Source of the DNA: Paenibacillus xylanexedens
Lineage (GTDB): Bacteria > Bacillota > Bacilli > Paenibacillales > Paenibacillaceae
Direction: 5' to 3'
Length of the DNA: 64,000 bases
NCBI RefSeq assembly: GCF_017874615.1
Contig: NZ_JAGIKV010000008.1
Span: forward strand, 62,001-126,000
The notes under the pieces are model-generated. The model was given only the letters and a program-made list of their open reading frames with translations. It ran no database searches and was not told the DNA's origin. Position 1 is the stretch's first letter, and each line of letters starts with the position of its first letter. The position numbers and the translations under genes were made by a program. Below, in pieces: positions 9,551-18,258 of this stretch.

Positions 9551-10432
9551 CTATCCTTTCACGGCTCCGAGGGTAATTCCCTTAACGAAGTACCGTTGGA
9601 TAAACGGGTAGATCGTAACAATAGGCAGAATGCTGACCACAATGGATACATAACGAACCTGAAGGGAGGAGACCGCCAGCGCACCGGATGTCATCGTACC
9701 GCCCATCTTCTGCATCACTTCCGGCGAAGCCATGATCAGCACTCTTCGCAGGAACATCTGTAAGGGCTGCATATCCTGTTTGCCCAGATATAATAGGGCC
9801 GAGAAAAAGTTGTTCCAGTGGAATACCGCATAGTACAGCGTGAGTACAGCCAGTGTTGGCTTAATGATCGGAACCGCCAGACGATACAGCATCGTCATCT
9901 CGTTGGCCCCGTCTATACTGGCACTTTCGAAAATTTCATTCGGAATGCCTTCGAAAGCTGAGCGGCAGATCATGACGTTAAACGTAATCACCAGCACAGG
10001 CAGCACCATAACCCAGCGAGTGTTGTACAGCCCAAGCGAGGTAATAAGCATGTAGACCGGAATGAGTCCACCCGAGAAATACATGGTGAAGGCGATGAAA
10101 AAATTCAGCTTGCGACGTAAGAAAAACTGCTGTCTGGATAATGGAAACGCGGCAAGACATGTTGCCACAATGTTCAACAGTGTGCCTACCACGGTGTACC
10201 AGAGGGTGTTGTAGAACGAAACCCACAACTCCTTGTATTGCAGTACCATTTGGTAACCTGACAGGGTAAATCCAACGGGCCACAATACAACTTTTTGTTT
10301 GTCGATGGCATCCACCGAGCTGAATGAAATACTAATGACGTACAGAAAGGGATACAACGTGACAACAACCGCCAGTATGGTCAGCAGGTAGACACATCCG
10401 TAGAACAAACGGTCACTTCTCGATTTTTGCAT
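9551..10432 (-). CDS. ABC sugar permease, MalG/YtcP type
   Basis: Inner-membrane subunit, 293 residues with about six transmembrane helices. The EAA loop ESASIDGANEMTMLYRLAVPIIKP contacts the ATPase. The C terminus ending ITLGAVKG is characteristic of the YtcP/LplC family of carbohydrate permeases. It pairs with the upstream permease (10462-11379) and the binding protein at 7887-9482 to form the importer of the pectin operon. Confidence 0.94.
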   Translation of the reverse strand: MQKSRSDRLFYGCVYLLTILAVVVTLYPFLYVISISFSSVDAIDKQKVVLWPVGFTLSGYQMVLQYKELWVSFYNTLWYTVVGTLLNIVATCLAAFPLSRQQFFLRRKLNFFIAFTMYFSGGLIPVYMLITSLGLYNTRWVMVLPVLVITFNVMICRSAFEGIPNEIFESASIDGANEMTMLYRLAVPIIKPTLAVLTLYYAVFHWNNFFSALLYLGKQDMQPLQMFLRRVLIMASPEVMQKMGGTMTSGALAVSSLQVRYVSIVVSILPIVTIYPFIQRYFVKGITLGAVKG

Positions 10433-10461
10433 ACAGGTCTCCTTTGGTCCGGGGTATAGTC

Positions 10462-11379
10462 TTACCAGAGTGACATCTTGGTCAGGCGGCGGGTCATGGA
10501 ATTGGCAGCAAACACAAGGATAAAGGTGATGATGGAGTTGAACAGGCCGACCGCTGTGGCGAAGCCGTAATTCTGGCCCTCAATCCCCATCCGGTATACA
10601 TAGGTGGACAAGACATCTGCCGTTTCGTAGGTGGCTCCGTTGTAGAGCAGATATACCTTCTCGAAACCTACACTCATAATACCGCCAAGCGACAGAAGCA
10701 GAAGAATGACGATGGTTGGTTTGATACTGGGAAGGGTCAGGTGCCATAGCTCCTGGAATTTGTTGACGCCGTCGATTTTGCCGGAATCATACATCTCGGG
10801 GTCGATCCCCATAATGGCTGCAATGTAGATGATGGAGCTGAAGCCAAAGCTCTGCCAGATGTCGGAACTTGTGAAGATGGTACGGAACCAGCTGGCATCC
10901 ATCATGAAGTTCACTTTTTCCATGCCAAGACTCGCGATGAGGGTGTTCACGATACCGTCTGTTGGTGACAGGAAGTTAATAATCATGCCGGCTACAACAA
11001 CAGTGGAGATGAAGTGAGGAAGGTACGTAACGGTCTGGGCAAATCGTTTGAATGTTCGGTTCTTGATCTCCACGATGCAGACAGCGAATAAAATCGGAAT
11101 GGAGAAACCGAACAGGAGCGGCAAGAAGGCAAGCAGAAATGTGTTACGCAGCAGTCGCCAGAAGTAAATGGAATTCACGAACTGTTCGAACCAGCGCAGT
11201 CCCACCCATTCCCCGCTGAGCATGCCCTGCCCCGGCAAGAAATTACGAAATGCCAACAGCACGCCAGGCATCGGAAGGTACATGAAGATGAGGTAATACA
11301 GAAAGATAGGCGAAAACATCAGTAGCAAATATTTATCCCGTCTGATCAGGCTGAACAGCGTGGACATGCGTTTTTTCAA
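10462..11379 (-). CDS. ABC sugar permease, MalF/YteP (LplB) type
   Basis: First gene of the leftward pectin operon, 305 residues. The N-terminal segment FSPIFLYYLIFMYLPMPGVLLAFRNF and the EAA-type loop MYDSGKIDGVNKFQELWHLTLPSIKP identify it as a YteP/LplB permease. There are six predicted transmembrane helices. It follows a 355-bp regulatory region holding two LacI-type dyads and a cre match, so control of the whole operon converges here. Confidence 0.94.
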   Translation of the reverse strand: MKKRMSTLFSLIRRDKYLLLMFSPIFLYYLIFMYLPMPGVLLAFRNFLPGQGMLSGEWVGLRWFEQFVNSIYFWRLLRNTFLLAFLPLLFGFSIPILFAVCIVEIKNRTFKRFAQTVTYLPHFISTVVVAGMIINFLSPTDGIVNTLIASLGMEKVNFMMDASWFRTIFTSSDIWQSFGFSSIIYIAAIMGIDPEMYDSGKIDGVNKFQELWHLTLPSIKPTIVILLLLSLGGIMSVGFEKVYLLYNGATYETADVLSTYVYRMGIEGQNYGFATAVGLFNSIITFILVFAANSMTRRLTKMSLW

Positions 11380-11403
11380 CGTGAAACACTCCCCTTCACT
11401 ACA

Positions 11404-11421
11404 TAATTACAACGTTTGAAT
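11404..11421 (-). promoter_or_regulatory. LacI-type operator, proximal imperfect copy
   Basis: AATTACAACGTTTGAATT shares its first 12 bases with the perfect dyad at 11581-11598 and keeps the central CG characteristic of LacI-family operators. It lies about 25 bp before the first permease start codon, where a bound repressor would block initiation or elongation. Confidence 0.65.
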
Positions 11422-11580
11422 TTTTGAATAAAAAAGAACTGTCATTTCACTGACGTGTTTGTTATTCATCTCATTCACATTTTGTAACAACCTATATTAT
11501 TATACGTAATAACAAGATATTAACTTGGAATAGTCCTCCTTACACCGTATTTCTTTCTTTTCAATGCTTGCCATAACCAT

Positions 11581-11598
11581 AATTACAACGTTGTAATT
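11581..11598 (-). promoter_or_regulatory. LacI-type operator, distal perfect palindrome
   Basis: AATTACAACGTTGTAATT is an 18-bp perfect palindrome with a central CG step, the form expected for a LacI/GalR-family site. It starts 177 bp from its imperfect copy, which would suit DNA looping or dual occupancy. The regulator encoded at 6879-7853 is the obvious candidate. Confidence 0.72.
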
Positions 11599-11607
11599 TT
11601 AATCTAA

Positions 11608-11623
11608 ATGTATACGCTTACAT
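11608..11623 (-). promoter_or_regulatory. Candidate cre (CcpA catabolite repression) site
   Basis: On the minus strand ATGTAAGCGTATACA fits the cre consensus WTGNAANCGNWNNCA at every defined position. It is 10 bp beyond the distal operator and upstream of the sugar operon. This implies carbon catabolite control in addition to substrate induction. Confidence 0.65.
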
Positions 11624-11734
11624 AAACTTTTTCCCATCTTAGCAAAGTCTTCAATGTTTGGCAACAACAAAAATCAGTGGCATGCTGTAACCTACTAAAT
11701 ACAGTCTCGCATATGCGAGACTGCCTGTTAAAAT

Positions 11735-12538
11735 CTACACATGATTCCGATATTCCATCGGTGTCATAACATACACTCGCTGAAAGGCTCTGTAAAACTG
11801 ACTGACGCTGGAAAATCCCAGTTCATAACTGATTGTGGTCACTGAATCTGTTGTATGGCGAAGCCTCCTGGACGCTTCTTCTACGCGCAAATTCAGCAAA
11901 TATTGATACGGTGTTGTTCCCGTAAGAGCCTTGAAAGAACGCATAAAATGATACCGGCTCTGATGCGCGACCATCGCCATCGAATCAATATCCATTGGGC
12001 CTGTATAGGCACTGTGAATGTAATCCAGCACTCGTTGGAGATGAGGATCAATGAATGTACCGGGATTTACAGTCTTTTTTCCATTTTCCTGCCCCGTCAA
12101 CATACGTTTTAGATACGTCTCGATCGCCATTTCTGTTTCCTGCACTTGCAGTATTTCGGGCACATCATCTAACAAAATGGAATTCCAGCCTCGAAACAGA
12201 CTGCTGATCTCAGCAGGATCAAATGTCTGGGTAGGTCGAAACTCAGCTCGCCCCCCACTTAACTCCGCACCTTCGAAACTGCCTAATGGCGGTTTACGGA
12301 ACTTGATTACAATGACAGCCGAATCCGACCCTATCTCAAAATAATGCTCAGTCTGGGGATGAGCAATAATCCCTATGCCTGCTGTTAGCGGGTATGCATG
12401 CCGTTCCTGTACCAGATGACACTGGCCTCTGACCGGCAGCGTTAACTGATACCAGTCGTCATGTACATGCGGCTCATTCGCAAACCCTCCGGTAGCTTTC
12501 CATAATTCTAACCCATTTAGCGTCATGTTTAATTCCAT
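11735..12538 (-). CDS. AraC-family transcriptional regulator with cupin sensor domain
   Basis: 267 residues from the chosen ATG (12536-12538), which has AGGTGAG six bases upstream. A longer frame to 12559 would start inside the -10 box. The N-terminal half (about 1-140) looks like an AraC-type cupin (HVHDDWYQLTLPVRGQCHL). The C-terminal 100 residues contain two helix-turn-helix units, DSMAMVAHQSRYHFMRSFKALTG and TISYELGFSSVSQFYRAF, and end with MTPMEYR. It is divergent from the MFS pump at 12656 with a 117-bp shared intergenic region and may control it. Confidence 0.92.
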   Translation of the reverse strand: MELNMTLNGLELWKATGGFANEPHVHDDWYQLTLPVRGQCHLVQERHAYPLTAGIGIIAHPQTEHYFEIGSDSAVIVIKFRKPPLGSFEGAELSGGRAEFRPTQTFDPAEISSLFRGWNSILLDDVPEILQVQETEMAIETYLKRMLTGQENGKKTVNPGTFIDPHLQRVLDYIHSAYTGPMDIDSMAMVAHQSRYHFMRSFKALTGTTPYQYLLNLRVEEASRRLRHTTDSVTTISYELGFSSVSQFYRAFQRVYVMTPMEYRNHV

Positions 12539-12557
12539 CGTTTGCTCACCTGCTGAC

Positions 12558-12585
12558 ATTATAGCAAATCGTGCTCACTTTCCAA
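12558..12585 (-). promoter_or_regulatory. Promoter of the AraC-type gene
   Basis: On the minus strand TTGGAA (12580-12585) and TATAAT (12558-12563) are separated by 16 bp. They place transcription start just before the AGGTGAG ribosome site, which supports the shorter start codon. Confidence 0.55.
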
Positions 12586-12655
12586 GCACTTTTCACAAAG
12601 ACATGATCTGCCCCCATCTTTTATCATAGAAAAAAATAATTCGAGGTGATCTCCC

Positions 12656-13879
12656 ATGGCTCAGGCCACTTTAAGCAAAATGCAAATCAACTCCTCCGCC
12701 AATTGGGCGCTTGCCGGAGTCAGCTTCGCCCATCTGCTGAATGATGCGATGCAGACAGTGGTTCCGTCTGCATTCCCGTTATTCCAGCAGACCATGCAAC
12801 TCAGTTTCGCCCAGATGGGCTGGATTGCCTTCACCCTGAATATTACCGCATCTGTCCTTCAGCCACTGGTCGGTTATATGTCAGACCGCAAGCCAATGCC
12901 AATCCTGCTTCCCGGAGGCATGTTATTCTCCCTGATCGGTGTTCTCGGCTTAGCCTTGTCTTCCGAGTTATGGATGCTGCTTGTTGCGGCAGCATTGATT
13001 GGTATAGGCTCATCCATCCTCCACCCCGAATCCTCACGCGTGGCTCATATGGCAGCCGGCCGTGGACGAGGAATGGCACAGTCGATCTTCCAGGTGGGAG
13101 GCAACACAGGACAGGCTATTGCTCCATTACTGGTCGCCTTCATCCTGCTGCCACATGGGCAGCGTAGTTTTCTATGGCTGATGGGCTTTGCCCTGATCGG
13201 CATCTTCATTCAGTCTTTGGTCAGTCGTTGGTACAGAGACCAGCTTGCCGAGACTCACATTCGTCAGCAACGCCCTCTAAAATCAAGCGGCCCAGAGCCA
13301 GCAGCTCGGCCTGTAAGCCGGGGATTCATCGCTTTTACAATGGGAATTCTCATCCTGCTGCTGTTCTCCAAATTCGTATATATTGCAGGCATGACCGGAT
13401 ACTACGCCTTCTATTACGCCGATGCATATGACTTGCCGCTCTCCCAGGCACAGATCTGTCTATTTGTTCTGCAATTTGCAGGCATGGTCGGAACCTTGCT
13501 CGGCGGCCCACTTGCTGACCGCTATGGACGTAAACCGATGATCTGGTTCTCCATTGCAGGCACTGCACCGTTTTCCCTACTACTACCTTATGCGGGCCCC
13601 GTCCTGTCGATGGTGTTGTGCGGAATGATTGGACTCATCCTGATGTCCGGCTTCAGCGTCATCATTGTTTATGCACAGGAATTGCTTCCTCGTCATATTG
13701 GAACGGTATCCGGATTGTTTTTTGGCCTGTCATTCGGCATGGCTGGACTTGGCTCGGTTGTGTTAGGTTCCTTAATTGACGTGACCAGCATTGCGTTTGT
13801 TATCAAGTTATGTTCGTTTTTGCCACTGCTTGGTGTGTGTGCTGTATTTCTGCGCAAGGACCAACCAAGAACAGCGTGA
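12656..13879 (+). CDS. MFS transporter, fosmidomycin resistance (Fsr) family
   Basis: Twelve-helix major facilitator, 407 residues, likely a drug/proton antiporter. The start HLLNDAMQTVVPSAFPLFQ is diagnostic of the Fsr subfamily. The cytoplasmic loop motifs GYMSDRKPMPILLPGGM and GGPLADRYGRKPMIWFSIAGTAPF match MFS motif A in both halves. GAGGTGATC precedes the ATG. It is divergent from the AraC regulator. The true substrate may be another small molecule, since Fsr homologues are often annotated by family only. Confidence 0.9.
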   Translation: MAQATLSKMQINSSANWALAGVSFAHLLNDAMQTVVPSAFPLFQQTMQLSFAQMGWIAFTLNITASVLQPLVGYMSDRKPMPILLPGGMLFSLIGVLGLALSSELWMLLVAAALIGIGSSILHPESSRVAHMAAGRGRGMAQSIFQVGGNTGQAIAPLLVAFILLPHGQRSFLWLMGFALIGIFIQSLVSRWYRDQLAETHIRQQRPLKSSGPEPAARPVSRGFIAFTMGILILLLFSKFVYIAGMTGYYAFYYADAYDLPLSQAQICLFVLQFAGMVGTLLGGPLADRYGRKPMIWFSIAGTAPFSLLLPYAGPVLSMVLCGMIGLILMSGFSVIIVYAQELLPRHIGTVSGLFFGLSFGMAGLGSVVLGSLIDVTSIAFVIKLCSFLPLLGVCAVFLRKDQPRTA

Positions 13880-13957
13880 TAACCGTTGAAACCTCTTTCG
13901 TTTTGTGGCTACAATACATCTAGGAGAATTGAGGATAACAGAAGGAAGGAATAACGC

Positions 13958-14740
13958 ATGATTATTGATGTACAGCATGTTACTTGGAAAAGGGGACCAC
14001 TTACCCTATTGAACGATGTGAACTGGCAGGTGAATGACGGTGAACACTGGGCGTTGCTCGGCCTGAATGGCTCCGGTAAAACAACACTCCTGAACATGAT
14101 CACCGGGTATCTCTGGCCGACCGAAGGCAAGATATCCGTGTTAGGCCATGAATATGGTGATGTGGATCTGAGACAGCTTCGCAAATCCATTGGCTGGGTC
14201 AGTTCATCTCTGCAAGAGAAATTGCATGGCACAGACCGCACACAGTATGTCGTGATCAGCGGCAAACACGCCACCATTGGCCTGGATGACAAGCTGTCAG
14301 ATGATGATCTGGATCAGGCACAGGAATTGATGCGAACGCTGGGCTGTCAGCACCTGTGGGATCGCGAATATCGTACCTGTTCTCAAGGCGAGAAACAGAA
14401 ACTTCTTATTGCCCGAGCACTTATGGCCAATCCACGTGTACTTATTCTGGACGAGCCTTGCAATGGACTGGATCTGTTCTCAAGAGAGCGATTGCTGGAG
14501 AGCATCCGTGAATTATCACAGCGCCCAGATACCCCTTCACTCATCTATGTCACCCATCATACCGAGGAAATATTGCCTGTCTTTAGTCACAGCCTCCTGC
14601 TTCGCCGAGGTAAAATAGTCCATAGCGGATTAACTAGCGAGCTGATGAACACCGAAGTGCTTAGCGACTTCTTCGAGGCACCTGTGGAAGTTGATCGGCA
14701 TGGAGAACGTGTCTATGTCAGAGCTGCGGCGGATTTATAA
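13958..14740 (+). CDS. ABC transporter ATP-binding protein (YlmA/ModF-like)
   Basis: Stand-alone ATPase, 260 residues. Walker A is GLNGSGKTT, the signature loop is CSQGEKQK (a variant of LSGGQ), and Walker B is VLILDEPCNGLD, followed by the switch histidine in YVTHHTEE. The KRGPLTLLNDVNWQVNDGEHWALLG opening matches the YlmA/ModF group of soluble ABC proteins that have no adjacent permease. No transmembrane partner is encoded nearby. It may act with a distant permease or in molybdate- or metal-related functions, and its role is uncertain. An intrinsic terminator follows. Confidence 0.9.
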   Translation: MIIDVQHVTWKRGPLTLLNDVNWQVNDGEHWALLGLNGSGKTTLLNMITGYLWPTEGKISVLGHEYGDVDLRQLRKSIGWVSSSLQEKLHGTDRTQYVVISGKHATIGLDDKLSDDDLDQAQELMRTLGCQHLWDREYRTCSQGEKQKLLIARALMANPRVLILDEPCNGLDLFSRERLLESIRELSQRPDTPSLIYVTHHTEEILPVFSHSLLLRRGKIVHSGLTSELMNTEVLSDFFEAPVEVDRHGERVYVRAAADL

Positions 14741-14787
14741 TTGCGGGGTTATACACAGCAAACGTAACATAGCTGAAGAAACTTAAC

Positions 14788-14840
14788 AGTAAAAAGCCCA
14801 ATATCTTATCCACATGTGGATAGATTTTGGGCTTTTTACT
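14788..14840 (+). terminator. Terminator after the ABC ATPase gene, containing DnaA-box-like loop
   Basis: AGTAAAAAGCCCA (14788-14800) pairs with TGGGCTTTTTACT (14828-14840), a 13-bp stem ending in a T-run. The loop holds an inverted TTATCCACA/TGTGGATAG pair. Confidence 0.85.
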
Positions 14841-14939
14841 CCTATATCTAGTGTTATCCACCGTTTTCTGTGTAGAACTTTCTAATTTATGAGTATAACT
14901 TTACGGTTCATCTATTTATCTATACGTTTCACCACTATC

Positions 14940-15668
14940 CTATTTTCGCACACCTAAAAACAGAAATAGCGGAATGCGTTGCCTGCGCAGATAGGTTTCC
15001 TCGTTTACAAAATAAGCACGTTGTGGTGCTGACTCGCGCAAATGTTCTACATGGAACCCTGCCCGCTGCAATGCCATAAAATACGATTCAATGGAACGAT
15101 GCATCTTTTTCACAGAACCGCCCAGCCACTGCTGCTCCCGATATCCTTCTACAAAATACTGATCAACCACCCAATCCGTTCGAGTCCCGGAGGGTTGCAG
15201 TGTGGACGTGATCACAGGATGTTCTACCGAGAATATGAATGTGCCATTTTCATTTAACGTGTTATATATCTTGTGGAATAGGCTCTCCACATCCTCGATG
15301 TAGTGAACAGCCAGTCGGGATATAACCAGATCGTATGTACCTACCGGATAGGTCCAGTCTTCCATGAATGCCTGTTCAATCTGTGCATTCGTGCCTTTAA
15401 CCGATTCGTTAGCTGCCCGCACCATATTCAGTGAACCTTCAACTCCCGTGTAAGTTGCACCCTCTTGACCAGAACGGAGCAATTCTACGCCAAACCTCGC
15501 ATCCCCGCAGCCAAGATCCAGTATGCTCTTGCCCGCAACGTCTCCGATCAGCTCTAGCATAACGGGTTTCTCTAACGTATCATTGGCATTCTCCTGCCAC
15601 TGGCGGCGTTCCATATACTTCTCAAAGTTTTCCTCATTATCGTAAAACTCAGGTCCCCTGTAGCCCAT
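14940..15668 (-). CDS. Class I SAM-dependent methyltransferase
   Basis: 242 residues from the ATG at 15666-15668, which is preceded by GGAGG with 8-nt spacing. The longer frame to 15797 has no ribosome site. The SAM-binding motif I is ILDLGCGDARFGVELL, the post-I acidic residue is in YTGVEGS, and the motif IV region is YDLVISRLAVHYIED. The substrate is not recognisable; the family includes small-molecule methyltransferases. It lies 147 bp downstream of the glycosyltransferase gene on the same strand and could be a read-through member of the exopolysaccharide operon. Confidence 0.88.
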   Translation of the reverse strand: MGYRGPEFYDNEENFEKYMERRQWQENANDTLEKPVMLELIGDVAGKSILDLGCGDARFGVELLRSGQEGATYTGVEGSLNMVRAANESVKGTNAQIEQAFMEDWTYPVGTYDLVISRLAVHYIEDVESLFHKIYNTLNENGTFIFSVEHPVITSTLQPSGTRTDWVVDQYFVEGYREQQWLGGSVKKMHRSIESYFMALQRAGFHVEHLRESAPQRAYFVNEETYLRRQRIPLFLFLGVRK

Positions 15669-15814
15669 TCCACACGCCTCCGTTTCCTTTATGCAACGTT
15701 CAATATGTACAGCCTGAAAGAGTATACATAATGCCAACCAATCTTTCCATAGTAAAAAAGACTGCCTTCTGAACGAATCCAGAAAACAGCCCTTCATTTA
15801 TAAGTTGATGTTTC

Positions 15815-17110
15815 TCAGCCAAAACGCTGCGTTTTGTACCATTTGGTTTCTCTCCGGAATAGCTTATCTCCAATAAGCGAGATAAATGCTTTGACGGATA
15901 TGACCAGAAATAACTGGGCATATGTGAAATAGGAGAGGCAGGCCACAATAAAATTCTGCGTATTGCTTTGCCCAATATCTGCTGATAGTGCGAGATTAAT
16001 TTGTAGTACATAAATGTAGTACATTAATGCCCATGCTATTACGAGATACACGTAAACATCCCCTGAGAACTGGAAGGGAGAAATGACATTCGGATTAAAT
16101 AATGCAATAACCTGATACACTAGATTCGAGACAAAAATAATATCCGATACAATAATAGCGATCATAAACCAGAAATAACTTGCAGCATAGTACAGAACAT
16201 GCAGTTTAATTCTCCAGCTAGTACGGTCAAATAAATGCTTCACATTGTCGATAACAACCTGATAATTTCCCTTGGACCAGCGCTGGCGCTGTTTCATATA
16301 TACCGATAATTGCTCAGGTTCCTGCTGGTAAGCCTCTGCTTGTGGCGCTAATGCAATAAGCTGACCCCGAGTAAGAATATCAAACGACACGGCCGTATCT
16401 TCCGTGATCGCATCAGGGTCCCATCCACCAATCTCACGGATCAGTGCTGCCTTGATAATATAGTTCGTACCAGGAATCGTGCCCAGTTTGAATAACTCCC
16501 ATAGCCCCGTATGGTGAACACGTTGGACCGTTACAAGTTCCAGATTAATGCAACGGGAGAGAAAATTCTGACCCCGATTACGAGCTTTGTTTCGACCAAA
16601 TACAGCACCATACTTCTCCGGGTTTTCCAATGCTTTTTGTGTCAAAAACATCAATGCATTCCGCTCAGGCGCCGCATCTGCGTCATAGATACATATCCAT
16701 TCTCCCCACGCCAGTTCAAGGCCATCATTCAAAGCTCCCGACTTCCCACCTGTACCGGCACGCTCCAGAATGGTAAAGTCACGATCTGCATAACTCGTCT
16801 TGGCCTTGAGTTCCTTCAGGCGCTCTGCTGTATTATCTGTACAATTATCTGCAATAACAATAACTTGAACTTTATGCTCAGGGTAGTTCAGACGCAATAT
16901 ATGCTCAACGGTAGACACGATAACTACCCCTTCATTATGCGCAGGCACCATGACAGTCACAGTGGGGTAATCATCCATACTTTCAGGAATTTGAATTCCC
17001 TTTTTTTCTTGTTTGTTAATGAAACGAATAGCTCCAGCCATAATGACAATCGACTCGGTGACGGATATCCAAATACTGAGGATGGACATCAACAGCAGGA
17101 AATCAGCCAT
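15815..17110 (-). CDS. Family 2 glycosyltransferase, processive exopolysaccharide synthase (YdaM/IcaA-like)
   Basis: Membrane glycosyltransferase, 431 residues, predicted to polymerise an extracellular polysaccharide. One N-terminal helix (about 5-28) precedes the GT2 domain, which has VPAHNE (55-60), DNCTDNT (88-94), DADAAPE (143-149), the TED triad at 236-238 and the processive-synthase motif QRQRW (274-278). Three or four C-terminal helices (about 300-420) form the translocation channel. A GGAGG with 7-nt spacing supports the start. Its first 8 bases overlap the end of a 47-residue membrane-protein gene. The operon resembles B. subtilis ydaJKLMN, whose YdaM is the synthase. Confidence 0.93.
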   Translation of the reverse strand: MADFLLLMSILSIWISVTESIVIMAGAIRFINKQEKKGIQIPESMDDYPTVTVMVPAHNEGVVIVSTVEHILRLNYPEHKVQVIVIADNCTDNTAERLKELKAKTSYADRDFTILERAGTGGKSGALNDGLELAWGEWICIYDADAAPERNALMFLTQKALENPEKYGAVFGRNKARNRGQNFLSRCINLELVTVQRVHHTGLWELFKLGTIPGTNYIIKAALIREIGGWDPDAITEDTAVSFDILTRGQLIALAPQAEAYQQEPEQLSVYMKQRQRWSKGNYQVVIDNVKHLFDRTSWRIKLHVLYYAASYFWFMIAIIVSDIIFVSNLVYQVIALFNPNVISPFQFSGDVYVYLVIAWALMYYIYVLQINLALSADIGQSNTQNFIVACLSYFTYAQLFLVISVKAFISLIGDKLFRRETKWYKTQRFG

Positions 17111-17246
17111 TCAATTTCCTCCGATCATATTTCCTGTTAATTTTCCCTCGAAAACGAAGAGTCGCAAAGGTTAATATAAGAATCGTAATGGCAAAGAAAC
17201 TGCTAACTACAATACATAATGGAACAAACCATGTTAAATAATTCAC
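17103..17246 (-). CDS. Small membrane protein (47 aa) coupled to the exopolysaccharide synthase
   Basis: Short gene found by reading the gap between two operon members. The GTG start (17244-17246) is preceded by GGGGAGGAG with 7-nt spacing. The predicted protein has one hydrophobic helix (about 6-30, rich in V, I, F and L). A basic tail follows (RFRGKINRKYDRRKLNG), which should be cytoplasmic by the positive-inside rule. The TGA overlaps the glycosyltransferase ATG (ATGGCTGA), so synthesis of the two is coupled. I know no named family for it. By position it could be an accessory subunit in the manner of IcaD or other small synthase partners, but it shares no recognisable motif with them. Confidence 0.75.
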   Translation of the reverse strand: MNYLTWFVPLCIVVSSFFAITILILTFATLRFRGKINRKYDRRKLNG

Positions 17247-17270
17247 AGAAATACTCCTCCCCCATAGCAT

Positions 17271-18146
17271 CTAGATGTATTCACCAATGAGATCTGTCTC
17301 TGTGTTCCGTTCCAGTGCCGCAATAACAGCATCGATATCCTCATACTTACTGAATTGTTCCTTCTGGAATACCAGTGCACCCGATCGAATAACCGTCTGC
17401 AACTCATTTCCCTTTTTATCGATGATTTGCAGATCCATCATGGCTTTTTTGATCCGTTGTGTCAGGATGGGCAAGTACTCCACATTGGTCATTGGACAGA
17501 TAATCACAAAACGTCCTCGATCCACAAAAAATTTATAATCCTCAAACCGAATCTGCTTCTGTATGGTAGTGGATAGTTCAAGAAGGAACTGTGCATAACG
17601 TACGGAACCGAGTGATTCCAGTACCAACGGCAAAAACTCGATCTTGAACATCGCCATGCTGAATCCATATTGCTCCGAATAACGTCTGGCTAGATTACTT
17701 TGCTTAACAAGCGTATCCGCAAGTGCATCCTTATTGCCCAGAGAGGTATCCAGATCAATCTCCGGATTACGCTCCTGAAGCTCCTGCAGACGCTCCATGA
17801 CACGCGCATTGCGCACAAGACTTGCCTTGATAAAAGCAGCCACAGCCACATTGGCTGGAATGAGCAGCCACCAAGAGAACGTAAGTACACTTACATCCGC
17901 GTAGGTAACAAGCCATACAAAATAAGAGACCAGATAGATAAATCCGGCGACGACAGATACCCCGACAGGTATCACAAAACCCAGGATCAGCGCTCCAAGT
18001 GACACAATGCTAAACACCACATCCAGTGTAGTATAACTCTGATTCATATAAATCTTAAGATAGACAACGAGCTGCTGGATTACGGCTAATCCAATCAAAC
18101 TCGCATATCCCCATGCAATACGAAGGATGGGTGCTTTATTCCTCAT
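17271..18146 (-). CDS. Membrane protein with degenerate GGDEF domain, probable c-di-GMP receptor (YdaK/PssE-like)
   Basis: 291 residues from the ATG at 18144-18146, which has GGAGAG upstream; a frame to 18221 adds an unlikely leader. About four transmembrane helices occupy the first 105 residues. A GGDEF-fold domain follows, opening with DTSLGNKDALADTL. At the active site GGDEF is replaced by DRGRF, so cyclase activity is not expected. The inhibitory I-site RxxD is intact as RFED, exactly five residues before it, as in true diguanylate cyclases. This is the signature of YdaK-type c-di-GMP receptors that activate exopolysaccharide synthases. The gene lies in the operon immediately before the small membrane protein and glycosyltransferase. 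Confidence 0.9.
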   Translation of the reverse strand: MRNKAPILRIAWGYASLIGLAVIQQLVVYLKIYMNQSYTTLDVVFSIVSLGALILGFVIPVGVSVVAGFIYLVSYFVWLVTYADVSVLTFSWWLLIPANVAVAAFIKASLVRNARVMERLQELQERNPEIDLDTSLGNKDALADTLVKQSNLARRYSEQYGFSMAMFKIEFLPLVLESLGSVRYAQFLLELSTTIQKQIRFEDYKFFVDRGRFVIICPMTNVEYLPILTQRIKKAMMDLQIIDKKGNELQTVIRSGALVFQKEQFSKYEDIDAVIAALERNTETDLIGEYI

Positions 18147-18258
18147 AGGTTTCTTCTCTCCAGTAGATTGGTTAGTGATATTTCGAGTAAACAATATATG
18201 ACATGAATAGACAAACATCATGTTAACACATTGTTGAATATATTAAATGACATTTTTA

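Larger units (their letters stand above)
11380..11734. other. Regulatory intergenic region of the pectin operon
   Basis: 355 bp without a gene, between the permease start (minus strand) and the end of the AraC-type gene. It is AT-rich and contains two related dyads (11404-11421 and 11581-11598) and a cre-like site (11608-11623). A TATAAT on the minus strand at 11499-11504 is a candidate -10 box, but I see no convincing -35 partner. Confidence 0.7.
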
